From Bordetella petrii (GTDB taxonomy: Bacteria; Pseudomonadota; Gammaproteobacteria; Burkholderiales; Burkholderiaceae_B): a stretch of 64,000 nt of DNA. Positions within the stretch are counted from its first letter, which is position 1. Every line of letters begins with the position of its first letter. The position numbers were made by a program, and so were the translations under genes. Location: NCBI GenBank assembly GCA_017745595.1, contig WMBV01000005.1, positions 1-64,000 on the forward strand, in the 5' to 3' direction. This document shows, piece after piece, positions 30,823 through 39,759 of the stretch. The notes under the pieces were generated by a model. It saw nothing but the letters and a program-made list of their open reading frames with translations, had not been told where the DNA came from and did no database searches.

Positions 30823-33186
30823 ATGTCGTATGTCGTTTTGTTCGAGCAGCTCCGCATGACGGATGTGGACTCGGTAGGAGGCAAGAACGCATCGCTAGGT
30901 GAAATGATCAGCCAGCTGTCCGGCGCGGGTGTCCGCGTACCGGGCGGCTTCGCCACGACCGCCGAAGCCTTCCGCGACTTCCTCAAGGCGTCGGGTCTGG
31001 ATCAGCGCATCGCCACCCGCCTCAGCACCCTCAATCCCGAAGACGTGCGCGAACTGGCTTCAGCCGGCGCCGAGATCCGCCAATGGATCGTCGAGGCTCC
31101 GTTCTCGCCCGAGTTCGAACAGCAGATCCGCACCGCCTTTGCCGCGCTCGATGCCGACGGCAAGGGCTCGTTCGCCGTGCGCTCGTCGGCCACCGCCGAA
31201 GACCTGCCCGACGCATCGTTCGCCGGACAGCAGGAAACCTTCCTGAACGTCGTGGGCATCGACGATGTGCTCGACAAGATCCGCCACGTGTTCGCGTCGC
31301 TGTACAACGATCGCGCCATTTCTTACCGCGTGCACAAGGGTTACGCGCACGCCGAAGTGGCCCTGTCGGCCGGTGTGCAGCGCATGGTGCGCTCCGACAA
31401 GGGCAGCGCCGGCGTGATGTTCACCATCGACACCGAATCCGGCTTCCAGGACGTGGTGTTCATCACCTCGTCGTACGGGCTGGGCGAAACCGTGGTGCAG
31501 GGCGCCGTCAACCCCGACGAGTTCTACGTCTTCAAGCCCACGCTGGAAAAAGGCCTGTACCCCATCGTCAGCCGCCGCATCGGCTCGAAGCTGATCAAGA
31601 TGGAATTCGACCCCGAGCGTCCCGAAGGCCGGGCCGTGCGCACGGTCGACGTGCCGGTGTCCGAGCGCAACCGCTATTCGCTCAATGATGACGAAGTCGC
31701 CGAACTGGCGCGCTACGCGGTCATCATCGAAAAGCACTATGGCCGCCCCATGGACATCGAATGGGGCCGCGACGGCGTCGACGGCAAAATCTACATCCTG
31801 CAGGCACGGCCCGAAACCGTGAAGTCGCAGCAGGGCGCCAACGACGTGCAGCAGCGCTATCGCCTCAAGGCCACCGGCCAGGTGCTGGTCACGGGCCGCG
31901 CCATCGGCCAGAAGATCGGCGCCGGCCCGGTGCGCGTGGTGGCCGATATTTCCGAAATGGACAAGGTCCAGGCCGGCGACGTGCTGGTCACCGACATGAC
32001 CGACCCCAACTGGGAACCGGTCATGAAGCGCGCCTCGGCCATCGTCACCAACCGGGGCGGGCGCACGTGCCACGCCGCCATCATCGCCCGCGAACTGGGC
32101 ATCCCGGCGGTGGTGGGTTGCGGCGAGGCCACCGATCTGCTGAAAGAAGGCCAGGCGGTCACGGTGTCGTGCGCCGAAGGCGACGAAGGCCGCATTTACG
32201 ACGGCCTGATCGAAACCGAAGTCGAAGAAGTCCGCCGCGGCGACATGCCGCCCATCGACGTCAAGATCATGATGAACGTGGGCAACCCGCAGCTGGCGTT
32301 CGATTTCGCCCAGATCCCCAACGCGGGGGTGGGCTTGGCGCGCCTGGAATTCATCATCAACAACAATATCGGCATTCATCCCAAGGCGGTGCTCGACTAC
32401 CCCAACGTCGATGCCGAGCTGAAAAAGGCGGTGGAATCGGCGGCCCGCGGCTACGCCAGCCCGCGCGCTTTCTTCGTCGAAAAACTGGCCGAAGGCATTG
32501 CCACCATCGCGGCGGCGTTCTGGCCCAAGTCGGTCATCGTGCGCATGTCCGACTTCAAGTCGAACGAATACCGCAAGCTGGTGGGCGGGTCGCGCTACGA
32601 GCCCGAAGAAGAAAACCCCATGCTGGGCTTCCGCGGCGCCTCGCGCTACATCGCGGCGGAATTCGCCGAATGCTTCCGCATGGAATGCGAAGCGCTGAAG
32701 AAAGTGCGCGATGAAATGGGCCTGACCAACGTCGAGATCATGGTGCCGTTCGTGCGCACCGTGGGCCAGGCGTCCCGGGTGGTCGACCTGCTGGCCGCCC
32801 ACGGCCTGGCGCGCGGCGAAAACGGCCTGAAGCTGATCATGATGTGCGAAGTACCGTCCAACGCGCTGCTGGCCGACGAGTTCCTGCAGTATTTCGACGG
32901 CTTCTCTATCGGTTCGAACGACATGACCCAGCTGACCCTGGGCCTGGACCGCGATTCGGGCATGGAGCTGCTGGCGGCCGATTTCGACGAGCGCGACGAT
33001 GCCGTGAAATTCATGCTGCGCCGGGCCATCAAGGCCTGCCTGGCTGCCAACAAGTACGTCGGCATCTGCGGCCAGGGCCCCAGCGACCACCCCGATTTCG
33101 CCCAGTGGCTCAAAGACGAGGGCATCCTGTCCATGTCGCTGAACCCCGATACCGTGGTCGACACCTGGCAGCGCCTGGCCAAGTAA
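30823..33186 (+). CDS. ppsA: Phosphoenolpyruvate synthase
   Basis: The 787-residue enzyme has an N-terminal ATP-grasp domain ([32 protein letters not shown]), the phosphohistidine domain with [17 protein letters not shown] near residue 410, and the C-terminal PEP/pyruvate barrel ([26 protein letters not shown]). It converts pyruvate, ATP and water to PEP, AMP and phosphate for gluconeogenesis. AAGGTGA at 30811-30817 supports ATG 30823. The regulatory threonine lies beside the catalytic His (RTCH), the site targeted by PpsR in the family. Confidence 0.96.
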   Translation: MSYVVLFEQLRMTDVDSVGGKNASLGEMISQLSGAGVRVPGGFATTAEAFRDFLKASGLDQRIATRLSTLNPEDVRELASAGAEIRQWIVEAPFSPEFEQQIRTAFAALDADGKGSFAVRSSATAEDLPDASFAGQQETFLNVVGIDDVLDKIRHVFASLYNDRAISYRVHKGYAHAEVALSAGVQRMVRSDKGSAGVMFTIDTESGFQDVVFITSSYGLGETVVQGAVNPDEFYVFKPTLEKGLYPIVSRRIGSKLIKMEFDPERPEGRAVRTVDVPVSERNRYSLNDDEVAELARYAVIIEKHYGRPMDIEWGRDGVDGKIYILQARPETVKSQQGANDVQQRYRLKATGQVLVTGRAIGQKIGAGPVRVVADISEMDKVQAGDVLVTDMTDPNWEPVMKRASAIVTNRGGRTCHAAIIARELGIPAVVGCGEATDLLKEGQAVTVSCAEGDEGRIYDGLIETEVEEVRRGDMPPIDVKIMMNVGNPQLAFDFAQIPNAGVGLARLEFIINNNIGIHPKAVLDYPNVDAELKKAVESAARGYASPRAFFVEKLAEGIATIAAAFWPKSVIVRMSDFKSNEYRKLVGGSRYEPEEENPMLGFRGASRYIAAEFAECFRMECEALKKVRDEMGLTNVEIMVPFVRTVGQASRVVDLLAAHGLARGENGLKLIMMCEVPSNALLADEFLQYFDGFSIGSNDMTQLTLGLDRDSGMELLAADFDERDDAVKFMLRRAIKACLAANKYVGICGQGPSDHPDFAQWLKDEGILSMSLNPDTVVDTWQRLAK

Positions 33187-33232
33187 GCCCACGCGAGGCA
33201 ACTCGCGGGGCAGGTCGAGGTGTCTCGGGGCA

Positions 33233-33352
33233 GGTGTCTGACTCCCGCAGGGTGTCAGACGCCGATGTGCGCAACGGATATTGCCTATTTCGGGGTCTGA
33301 CACCCTGCGGGAGTCAGACCCTGGCCGAGGCACCCTGCGAAGCCAGACACCG
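33233..33352. repeat. Paired dispersed palindrome, locus 5, with a fragment
   Basis: Copies at 33233-33263 (arms GTGTCTGAC / GTCAGACGC) and 33292-33321 (arms GGTCTGAC / GTCAGACC), starts 59 bp apart, then a fragment at 33333-33352 (CCCTGCGAAGCCAGACACC). They lie between convergent ppsA and the amidotransferase gene. Confidence 0.87.
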
Positions 33353-33373
33353 GGCCTGTGCCCGTGCCGCGGC

Positions 33374-34126
33374 CTATGGCTGCGCGGTGGCGGCCGCCTG
33401 GCGCAGGCTCAGGAAGCGGCGCAGCAGGCTGGCCGCGGTGGGAGTGGGCTTGAGCTGGGCCGCCAGGGCGGCGGCGTCGAGGCCTTCGCGCGCATAAGCG
33501 GCCTGGTAGCGCAGCAGATGCGCATGCATGAACTCGGGGCCGAATTCCGGGTGGAACTGGGCCGAATAAATACCGGGCGCCAGGCGCACCAGCTGGTGCG
33601 CGTCGAGCGCCGACCGGGCCAGGGCCACCGCGCCCTGGGGCAGGCGCGTGACGCTTTGCGCATGCAGCAGCTGCGCCGGAAAACTGACCGGCAGGCCCGC
33701 CATGAGCGGGTCTCCCGCCGCCGCCGGCAGGCATTCGATGGTTTGCGTGCCCAATTCGCGCCCTTGCGGGTTGTAGTCGACCGCGCCGCCCAGCGCATGC
33801 GCCAGCAACTGGTGTCCATAGCAGACGCCGAACATAGGCAGGCCGGCGGCCGCCGCTTGCCGCAACCACTCGGCCGCCTGTTCGCTCCAGGGCTCGCGAT
33901 CGGTGACCATGGCGGGCGAGCCCGTGATCAGCGCGGCGCGGTAGGCCGCCGGGGCCAGCGGCTGTTCGCCTTCGTGCGCCCGTACGATGTGCACCGAGCC
34001 GGGCCCCAGGCCGGCGGCATGGCGCAGCATTTGCGCGTAGTCGCCATGGCTGCGGCGCAAGGCGTCGTCGGGGTCGCCGGTATGCAGGATGAGCACCGGC
34101 AATTGAGAGGCGGCGGAAGCGTTCAT
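33374..34126 (-). CDS. Class I glutamine amidotransferase-like protein
   Basis: About 250 residues. The nucleophilic elbow GVCYGHQLLAHALGG holds the catalytic cysteine (about residue 98) and FHPEFGPEF holds the His-Glu pair, so the triad of class I glutamine amidotransferases is complete. No synthetase domain is attached. Proteins of this type (GMP-synthase-like or gamma-glutamyl hydrolase-like) often act on gamma-glutamyl compounds, but the substrate is not evident. ATG 34126 is used; ATGs at 34135 and 34138 are equally possible. It is divergent from the NfeD gene. Confidence 0.82.
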   Translation of the reverse strand: MNASAASQLPVLILHTGDPDDALRRSHGDYAQMLRHAAGLGPGSVHIVRAHEGEQPLAPAAYRAALITGSPAMVTDREPWSEQAAEWLRQAAAAGLPMFGVCYGHQLLAHALGGAVDYNPQGRELGTQTIECLPAAAGDPLMAGLPVSFPAQLLHAQSVTRLPQGAVALARSALDAHQLVRLAPGIYSAQFHPEFGPEFMHAHLLRYQAAYAREGLDAAALAAQLKPTPTAASLLRRFLSLRQAAATAQP

Positions 34127-34216
34127 GGACACCATCATAGCGCCGTGGCGCGATTTCGCACCGGGGCAGGGCGGAAATCCGTACAATCGACGCGGTACTC
34201 GACGTGGACAAGGCAT

Positions 34217-34675
34217 ATGACGATGTGGATCTGGTTCGGATTGGCCGCGGTCGCGCTGATCGGCGAAGTATCCAGCGGCACGTTCTACCTGCTGCTGGTG
34301 GCGCTGGGCCTGGTCGCCGGCGGCATCGCCGCCTGGCTGGCGGCCGGCTTCGAGTGGCAACTGGTGGCCTGCGCGGTCGTGGCGCTGGGAGGGCTGCTGG
34401 TCTTGCGCCGCACGGGCGTCCTGAAAAAGCGCGGCGTCGAAGTGGGGCGCAATGCCGACGTCAACATGGACATCGGCCGGACGGTGCAGGTCGATGCGTG
34501 GTCCGAAGCCGGCGCGGCGCGGGTGTGGTACCGCGGCGCGCACTGGCAGGCCGAACTCGCCGCCGGCCAGCCGCGGGCGCCGGGCCTGCATGTCATTGCC
34601 GAGGTACGGGGCGCTTGCCTGGTGCTGGCCCCGAAAGAAACCGCAAAACACGCCGAAACCGCCGGCCGCGCCTGA
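34217..34675 (+). CDS. NfeD-family membrane protein
   Basis: This 152-residue protein has two or three membrane helices in the first 70 residues and a C-terminal OB-fold beta domain (DIGRTVQVDAWSEAGAARVWYRGAHWQAEL). This is the short NfeD form without a protease domain. It is paired with an SPFH/stomatin gene 31 bp downstream, and such pairs work together at inner-membrane microdomains. ACAAGG before ATG 34217 serves as ribosome-binding site. Confidence 0.87.
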   Translation: MTMWIWFGLAAVALIGEVSSGTFYLLLVALGLVAGGIAAWLAAGFEWQLVACAVVALGGLLVLRRTGVLKKRGVEVGRNADVNMDIGRTVQVDAWSEAGAARVWYRGAHWQAELAAGQPRAPGLHVIAEVRGACLVLAPKETAKHAETAGRA

Positions 34676-34706
34676 GCCGGCTTACTGTCCTACCAGGGAT
34701 TCTTCC

Positions 34707-35636
34707 ATGATGCTCGATACTTCCACCATTGTCCTGATCGTAGTGGTCGTCCTGGCCCTGCTGATCATCATCAAGGCCATCGCCATCGTTCCCCAGCAGC
34801 ACGCCTGGGTAGTCGAGCGGCTGGGCAAGTTCGACCGCGTGCTGTCGCCGGGCGCGGGCTTCGTCATTCCCTTCATCGAGCGGGTGGCGTACAAGCATTC
34901 GCTGAAAGAAATCCCGCTGGACGTGCCCAGCCAGGTCTGCATCACGCGCGACAACACCCAGCTGCAGGTCGACGGAGTGCTGTACTTCCAGGTCACCGAC
35001 GCGATGCGCGCTTCGTATGGCTCGTCGAACTACATTTCGGCGATCACGCAGTTGTCGCAGACCACGCTGCGGTCGGTCATCGGCAAGCTCGAACTCGATC
35101 GCACGTTCGAAGAGCGCGAATTCATCAACAGCACCATCGTGAGCTCGCTGGACGAGGCCGCCCTGAACTGGGGCGTGAAGGTGCTGCGCTACGAAATCAA
35201 AGATCTTACCCCGCCCAATGAAATCCTGCGCGCCATGCAGGCGCAGATTACCGCCGAACGCGAAAAGCGGGCGCTGATCGCCGCTTCGGAAGGCCGCCGC
35301 CAGGAACAGATCAACATCGCCACCGGCGAGCGCGAAGCCGCCATTGCCCGCTCGGAAGGCGAGAAGCAGGCGCAGATCAACCAGGCGCAGGGCGAGGCCG
35401 CGGCCGTGCTGGCCATCGCCGACGCCACCGCCCAGGCCATCACGCAGGTGGGCGCGGCCGTGCGCCAGCCCGGCGGCATGGAAGCGGTGAACCTGCAAGT
35501 GGCCGAGCGCTATGTCGATGCCTTCGGCAAGGTCGCCAAAGAAGGCAATACGCTGATCCTGCCGTCGAACCTGGCGGACGTGGGCGGGCTGATTGCATCG
35601 GCCATGGCCATCGTGAAGTCCGGCAAGGCCGCCTGA
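34707..35636 (+). CDS. SPFH/band-7 domain protein (stomatin/QmcA-like)
   Basis: The 309-residue protein has one N-terminal membrane helix (IVLIVVVVLALLIIIKAIAI), the SPFH domain (VPQQHAWVVERLGKFDRVLSPG and onward to about residue 190), then a long charged coiled-coil rich in Glu, Arg and Ala (EREKRALIAASEGRRQEQ). It matches bacterial paraslipins such as E. coli QmcA, which form ring-like oligomers at the membrane and can restrain FtsH. Together with the upstream NfeD gene it is a conserved two-gene unit. ATG 34707 is used; the next codon is also ATG. Confidence 0.9.
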   Translation: MMLDTSTIVLIVVVVLALLIIIKAIAIVPQQHAWVVERLGKFDRVLSPGAGFVIPFIERVAYKHSLKEIPLDVPSQVCITRDNTQLQVDGVLYFQVTDAMRASYGSSNYISAITQLSQTTLRSVIGKLELDRTFEEREFINSTIVSSLDEAALNWGVKVLRYEIKDLTPPNEILRAMQAQITAEREKRALIAASEGRRQEQINIATGEREAAIARSEGEKQAQINQAQGEAAAVLAIADATAQAITQVGAAVRQPGGMEAVNLQVAERYVDAFGKVAKEGNTLILPSNLADVGGLIASAMAIVKSGKAA

Positions 35637-35667
35637 AGCGAAGCCCGCGCTGCGCCGGGCTTTGCCA

Positions 35668-35754
35668 GGTGTCAGGCTCCGCAGGTGCCTGACACCGTAC
35701 GATTGGAACAGCCGAGGCACACAGCGGTATCAGGCACCTGCGGAGCCTGACACC
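35668..35754. repeat. Paired dispersed palindrome (short form), locus 6
   Basis: Copies at 35668-35696 and 35726-35754, starts 58 bp apart. These are the 29-bp form with arms GTGTCAGGC / GCCTGACAC and the core TCCGCAGGT. The gap lies between convergent SPFH and smpB genes. Confidence 0.9.
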
Positions 35755-35831
35755 TGACAGACCTGGCAGCCCGCATCAGGCAGACACTTGGCGATACGCC
35801 AAGCGGCCGGCCTTGCCGCGCGCCCGGCCGG

Positions 35832-36299
35832 TCAGCTGTCCTTGCGGGAATTGCGTGTATCGTGCTTCATCATGCGCTCTTTTTCGCGCTGCCAGTCTTT
35901 TTCGCGCGCCGTATCGCGCTTGTCGTACAGCTTCTTGCCGCGCCCCAGGGCAAAATCGAGCTTGATACGCCCATTCTTGTAGTGCAAATTCAGGGGTACC
36001 AGCGTGTAGCCGCGTTGTTCGACCTTGCCGATCAGCTTGCTGATTTCCTCGGCCTTGAGCAGCAGCTTGCGCGTGCGCATGGCGTCGGGGTGGATGTGGG
36101 TGGACGCGGTGGGCAAGGGGCTGATGTGCATGCCCAGCAAGAACAGCTCGCCATCGCGCACGATGACGTAGCTTTCTTTCAGTTGCACGCGGCCCTCGCG
36201 GATCGCCTTGACCTCCCAGCCTTGCAGGACCAGGCCGGCTTCGTAGCGGTCTTCGATGAAATAGTCGTGCGAGGCCTTGCGGTTGTCGATGATGCTCAT
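35832..36299 (-). CDS. smpB: SsrA-binding protein
   Basis: The 155-residue protein begins with [35 protein letters not shown], contains [11 protein letters not shown] and ends in the basic helix [19 protein letters not shown] that inserts in the decoding centre. SmpB carries tmRNA to stalled ribosomes for trans-translation. Divergent from ratA, the usual arrangement in beta- and gamma-proteobacteria. No ssrA RNA gene is seen nearby. Confidence 0.96.
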   Translation of the reverse strand: MSIIDNRKASHDYFIEDRYEAGLVLQGWEVKAIREGRVQLKESYVIVRDGELFLLGMHISPLPTASTHIHPDAMRTRKLLLKAEEISKLIGKVEQRGYTLVPLNLHYKNGRIKLDFALGRGKKLYDKRDTAREKDWQREKERMMKHDTRNSRKDS

Positions 36300-36379
36300 A
36301 AGGCGGGTATGCGGCGGGAAATCCGGGGGTAGCGGCGCTACCGGTAAAATCTGAACATTCTAGCCATTTGCGATAGCCG

Positions 36380-36814
36380 ATGCACAAAGTACAGCGATCC
36401 GTCTTGGTTCCCTACAGCGCCGCGCAGATGTTCGATCTGGTAGCCGACGTAGAAAAGTATCCCGAATTCATGCCCTGGTGCGGCGGCACCGAGGTGCAGT
36501 CGCGCACCGAACACGGCATGCAGGCGTCGATACTGATCAGCTTCGCCGGCATGAAGCAGCGCTTTACCACCCGCAATACGCACAATTATCCCGAGCGCAT
36601 CGAGCTCGAATTGGTCGACGGGCCGTTCTCGATGCTGGTGGGCCATTGGCAGTTCCAGGCCCTGGCCGACGATGCGTGCAAGGTGCTGTTCACCCTGGAA
36701 TACGCCTTTTCCAATCGGGCCCTCGAAATGGTGGTGGGGCCGGTGTTCAACCGCATCGCCAGCAGTTTCATCGATTCGTTCACCAAGCGCGCGCAGGCGG
36801 TATATGGCGAATAG
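36380..36814 (+). CDS. ratA: RatA/COQ10-like START-domain protein
   Basis: The 144-residue protein is a single polyketide-cyclase/START-type domain: VQRSVLVPYSAAQMFDLVADVEKYPEFMPWC at the start, then ALEMVVGPVFNRIASSFIDSF at the end. Homologues are named RatA (reported to block 70S assembly in E. coli) but are also orthologous to COQ10, a ubiquinone-binding protein of respiration. The conserved location beside smpB fits either label; I favour the lipid/quinone-binding role. It overlaps ratB by 11 bp. Confidence 0.88.
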   Translation: MHKVQRSVLVPYSAAQMFDLVADVEKYPEFMPWCGGTEVQSRTEHGMQASILISFAGMKQRFTTRNTHNYPERIELELVDGPFSMLVGHWQFQALADDACKVLFTLEYAFSNRALEMVVGPVFNRIASSFIDSFTKRAQAVYGE

Positions 36815-37139
36815 CGTGCTTCGGGTGTGCGTGTGCCATGCCGAATCCGCGTCGTCGGTCTGGCAGCGCGCGCTGGATCTGCCCTCGGGAGCCACGGTGG
36901 CCGACGCCGTGCGCGCCAGCGGGTTCGCGGCACAGTTTCCTGGCCGCGATGCCTGGCAATTGGGGGTAGGGGTATACGGCAAGCAATGCCAGCCCGATAC
37001 GCCCCTGGCCGACGGCGACCGCGTGGAAATTTACCGGCCGCTGGCATTCGACCCCAAGGTGTCGCGCCGGCGCCGCGCCGAGCACCGCCGGGCCAAGGCG
37101 GCCCGCCAGGGGCGCGAGCGGCCGGCCGGGCTGCTTTAA
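36804..37139 (+). CDS. ratB: RnfH-family ubiquitin-like protein (RatB)
   Basis: This 111-residue protein is a beta-grasp domain (VCVCHAESASSVWQRALDLP, GVGVYGKQC, DGDRVEIYRPLAFDPKVSRRRRAEH) of the RnfH/UPF0125 family, with a very basic C-terminal tail. The DGDRVEIYRPL motif is diagnostic. Function is unsettled; it was proposed as the antitoxin partner of RatA without clear proof. The start lies within the end of ratA, so translation is coupled. The next 60 bases form an imperfect GC-rich stem that may end the transcript. Confidence 0.85.
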   Translation: MANSVLRVCVCHAESASSVWQRALDLPSGATVADAVRASGFAAQFPGRDAWQLGVGVYGKQCQPDTPLADGDRVEIYRPLAFDPKVSRRRRAEHRRAKAARQGRERPAGLL

Positions 37140-37264
37140 AACCTGAGGGGCCGGACCGGCCAGGCCCTCCGCCGGCCGGCCTGGCCCCCGATCCCGGCGC
37201 ATTGTCGCTGGCGGGACAAAATCCCGCGATGAATCCGGCGTAAGATGGCAGGCATAGGTTTACG

Positions 37265-37280
37265 TTTACGTTAACGTCAT
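37265..37280 (+). promoter_or_regulatory. LiuR-like operator upstream of the valine-catabolism operon
   Basis: TTTACGTTAACGTCAT matches the LiuR (MerR family) consensus TTTACGTWAACGTAAA at 14 of 16 positions and is preceded by an extra TTTACG. LiuR controls branched-chain amino acid degradation in many proteobacteria. It lies 76 bp before the first gene of a matching pathway. No liuR gene is in the window, so the link is inferred. Confidence 0.6.
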
Positions 37281-37355
37281 GCAAAATCGGCGCTGCAAGC
37301 GGCGGCTCACAAGGCGGCCGCGGCGCCATCAAGAAGGCCAATAGGAGACAACACC

Positions 37356-38510
37356 GTGGATCTGGAACTGACCGACGAGCAGCGCGCCTTCGCCCAGGCC
37401 GCGCGCGATTTCGCCCAGGGCGAGCTGGCGCCCCACGCCGCGCACTGGGACGCGGAAGGCATTTTTCCGCGCGATACGTTCGCACGCGCGGGGGAACTGG
37501 GCTTCTGCGCCATTTATGCCCCCGAAGACATCGGCGGGCTGGGCCTGCCCCGGCTGGACGCCACCCTGGTGTTCGAGGAAATGGCCGCAGTCGATCCATC
37601 CACGACCGCGTTCCTTACCATCCACAACATGGCCACCTGGATGGTCGGCCAATGGGGGCTGCCGGCGCTGCGCGAGGCCTGGGGGCCGCAACTGGCCAGC
37701 GGCCAGAAACTGGCGTCGTACTGCCTGACCGAACCCGGCGCGGGCTCCGACGCGGGCGCGCTGGCCACGCGCGCCCAGCGCGACGGCGACCATTACGTGC
37801 TGAACGGCGCCAAGGCCTTCATTTCCGGCGGCGGCGATACCGACCTGCTGGTGGTCATGGCGCGCACGGGCGGCGCCGGCCCGGGCGGGGTCAGCGCCTT
37901 CGCGGTGCCGGCCGACAGCGCGGGCATCAGCTACGGCCGCAAAGAAGAAAAAATGGGCTGGAACAGCCAGTCCACCCGTCCGATCACGTTCGAGAACGTG
38001 CGCGTGCCGGCGGCCAATCTGCTGGGCAGCGAGGGCGAGGGCTTCAAGATCGCCATGAAGGGCCTGGACGGCGGGCGCATCAATATCGGCACATGTTCGG
38101 TGGGTGCTGCCCAGGGAGCCCTGGACACGGCGCGGCGCTACATGGACGAACGGCGCCAGTTCGGCCGCCGGCTGGCCGAGTTCCAGGCCCTGCAGTTCAA
38201 GCTGGCCGACATGGCCACCCACCTGGTGGCGGCGCGCCAGATGGTGCGGCTGGCCGCCTGCAAGCTCGATGCCGGCTCGCCCGACGCGGGCACCTATTGC
38301 GCGATGGCCAAGCGCTTTGCCACCGATATGGGATTCCAGATCTGCCTTGACGCGCAGCAGATTCACGGCGGGTATGGGTATTTGCGCGACTATCCGCTCG
38401 AGCGCCTGGTGCGCGATACTCGGGTTCACCAGATACTCGAGGGTACCAACGAAATCATGCGCGTCATTGTCGCCCGCCAACTGCTCGAAAAAGGAGCCGA
38501 CATCCGATGA
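37356..38510 (+). CDS. Acyl-CoA dehydrogenase, isobutyryl-CoA dehydrogenase type
   Basis: The 384-residue flavoprotein has the three acyl-CoA dehydrogenase domains, with YCLTEPGAGSDAGA near residue 128, KEEKMGWNSQSTRPITFENVRVP near 190 and the catalytic glutamate in ILEGTNEIMRV near the C-terminus. The sequence and neighbours (3-hydroxyisobutyryl-CoA hydrolase, 3-hydroxyisobutyrate dehydrogenase) point to oxidation of isobutyryl-CoA to methacrylyl-CoA in valine breakdown. AGGAGA at 37343-37348 supports the GTG start. Overlap of four bases couples it to the next gene. Confidence 0.88.
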   Translation: MDLELTDEQRAFAQAARDFAQGELAPHAAHWDAEGIFPRDTFARAGELGFCAIYAPEDIGGLGLPRLDATLVFEEMAAVDPSTTAFLTIHNMATWMVGQWGLPALREAWGPQLASGQKLASYCLTEPGAGSDAGALATRAQRDGDHYVLNGAKAFISGGGDTDLLVVMARTGGAGPGGVSAFAVPADSAGISYGRKEEKMGWNSQSTRPITFENVRVPAANLLGSEGEGFKIAMKGLDGGRINIGTCSVGAAQGALDTARRYMDERRQFGRRLAEFQALQFKLADMATHLVAARQMVRLAACKLDAGSPDAGTYCAMAKRFATDMGFQICLDAQQIHGGYGYLRDYPLERLVRDTRVHQILEGTNEIMRVIVARQLLEKGADIR

Positions 38511-39682
38511 ACGCCCCTGTGCTGTTCGAAGAAAAAACCGCCGCCAACGGCATGCGGCTGGGTTACGCCACGCTCAACGCGCCGCAAACGCTCAATGGCC
38601 TGTCGCTCGAAATGGTCGACCTGCTGGCCGAACGCCTGGACGCCTGGGCGCACGACGCCGGGCTGGCCCTGGTGGTATTGCAGGGCGCCGGCGGCAAGGC
38701 CTTCAGCGCGGGCGGCGACCTGCACGGCCTGTATCGCAGCATGCAGCAACACCAGGGGCAGGGCGCCTGGGCCAACCAGCACGCGCGCGACTTCTTCGAA
38801 CGCGAATACCGGCTCGACTACCGCATCCACACCTATCCCAAGCCCCTGCTGTGCTGGGGCAGCGGCATCGTCATGGGCGGCGGGGTCGGCCTGATGATGG
38901 GCGCCAGCCATCGCGTGGTCAGCGAAACCACGCGCATCGCCATGCCCGAAATCTCCATCGGCCTGTTTCCCGATGTCGGCGGAAGCTGGCTGCTGAACCG
39001 CATGCCCGGCCGCACCGGCTTGTTCCTGGCCCTGACCGGCGCGCAAATCAACGCCTCCGACGCCTTCTATGCCGGCGTCGCCGACTTCCGCCTCGACTCC
39101 GCCGACTGGGCCCGCTTCACCGAAACCCTGCTCGACACCCCATGGGCCGGGCAGGCCGGCGGGCCGGGCAACGGTTCCGCGCCGCCGCGCGCCATCAACG
39201 ACGGCCTGCTGCGCCGCGCGCTGCTGGCCCACGAGCCAGCCGCGCCGTTGCAGCCCGGGCCGCTGCGCCAGCACGCGTTCCAGATCAACAGCCTGTGCAG
39301 CGGCAACGATCTCGCCGAAATCCACCAGGCCATCGCCGCCCTGAAAGACCACGCCGATCCCTGGCTGGCGCGGGCCGCCGCCACCATGCTGGCGGGCTCG
39401 CCCGGCTCGGCGCGGCTGGCCTTCGCCTTGCAGCAATACACGCGGCTGCGCTCGCTGGCCGACGTGTTCCGCACCGAATACGTGGCGGCGCTGGCCTGCA
39501 CGGTACAGGGCGACTTCGCCGAAGGCATACGGGCGCTGCTCATCGACAAAGACAAGCAGCCCAAATGGAACCCCGCCACGCTCGAGCAGGCATCCGATGC
39601 CTGGGTACGGCGCTTTTTCGAAGCCCCGTGGCCCGCCGGCCAGCCGCACCCGCTGGCCGACCTCGCGCCCGCCGAGCCATGA
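38507..39682 (+). CDS. 3-hydroxyisobutyryl-CoA hydrolase (enoyl-CoA hydratase/isomerase family)
   Basis: The 391-residue crotonase-fold protein has the oxyanion-hole segments GGKAFSAGGDLHGLYRS near residue 63 and GSGIVMGGGVGLMMGASHRV near residue 120, then MPEISIGLFPDVGGSWLLNR. The length and the ECH_2-type C-terminal region mark the hydrolase group rather than hydratases. It would release 3-hydroxyisobutyrate from its CoA ester in valine degradation. The start overlaps the dehydrogenase stop by four bases. Confidence 0.85.
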   Translation: MNAPVLFEEKTAANGMRLGYATLNAPQTLNGLSLEMVDLLAERLDAWAHDAGLALVVLQGAGGKAFSAGGDLHGLYRSMQQHQGQGAWANQHARDFFEREYRLDYRIHTYPKPLLCWGSGIVMGGGVGLMMGASHRVVSETTRIAMPEISIGLFPDVGGSWLLNRMPGRTGLFLALTGAQINASDAFYAGVADFRLDSADWARFTETLLDTPWAGQAGGPGNGSAPPRAINDGLLRRALLAHEPAAPLQPGPLRQHAFQINSLCSGNDLAEIHQAIAALKDHADPWLARAAATMLAGSPGSARLAFALQQYTRLRSLADVFRTEYVAALACTVQGDFAEGIRALLIDKDKQPKWNPATLEQASDAWVRRFFEAPWPAGQPHPLADLAPAEP

Positions 39683-39759
39683 CGCGGGCGCGGGCCGGCC
39701 GGCCATGCCGCATGGGTGTCCGGCACCGTCCTCCCCCTACAACAATCAGGAGACCCCCC

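Noticed and set aside
31060-33333. Long open frame (757 codons) opposite ppsA
   Set aside because: Same mirror effect; it also crosses the palindromic repeats at its start.
36380-37139. RatA-RatB as a toxin-antitoxin system
   Set aside because: The pair is part of the conserved smpB neighbourhood in most beta- and gamma-proteobacteria, RatA is COQ10-like and RatB is an RnfH-type beta-grasp protein. A housekeeping role is more likely than a mobile addiction module.
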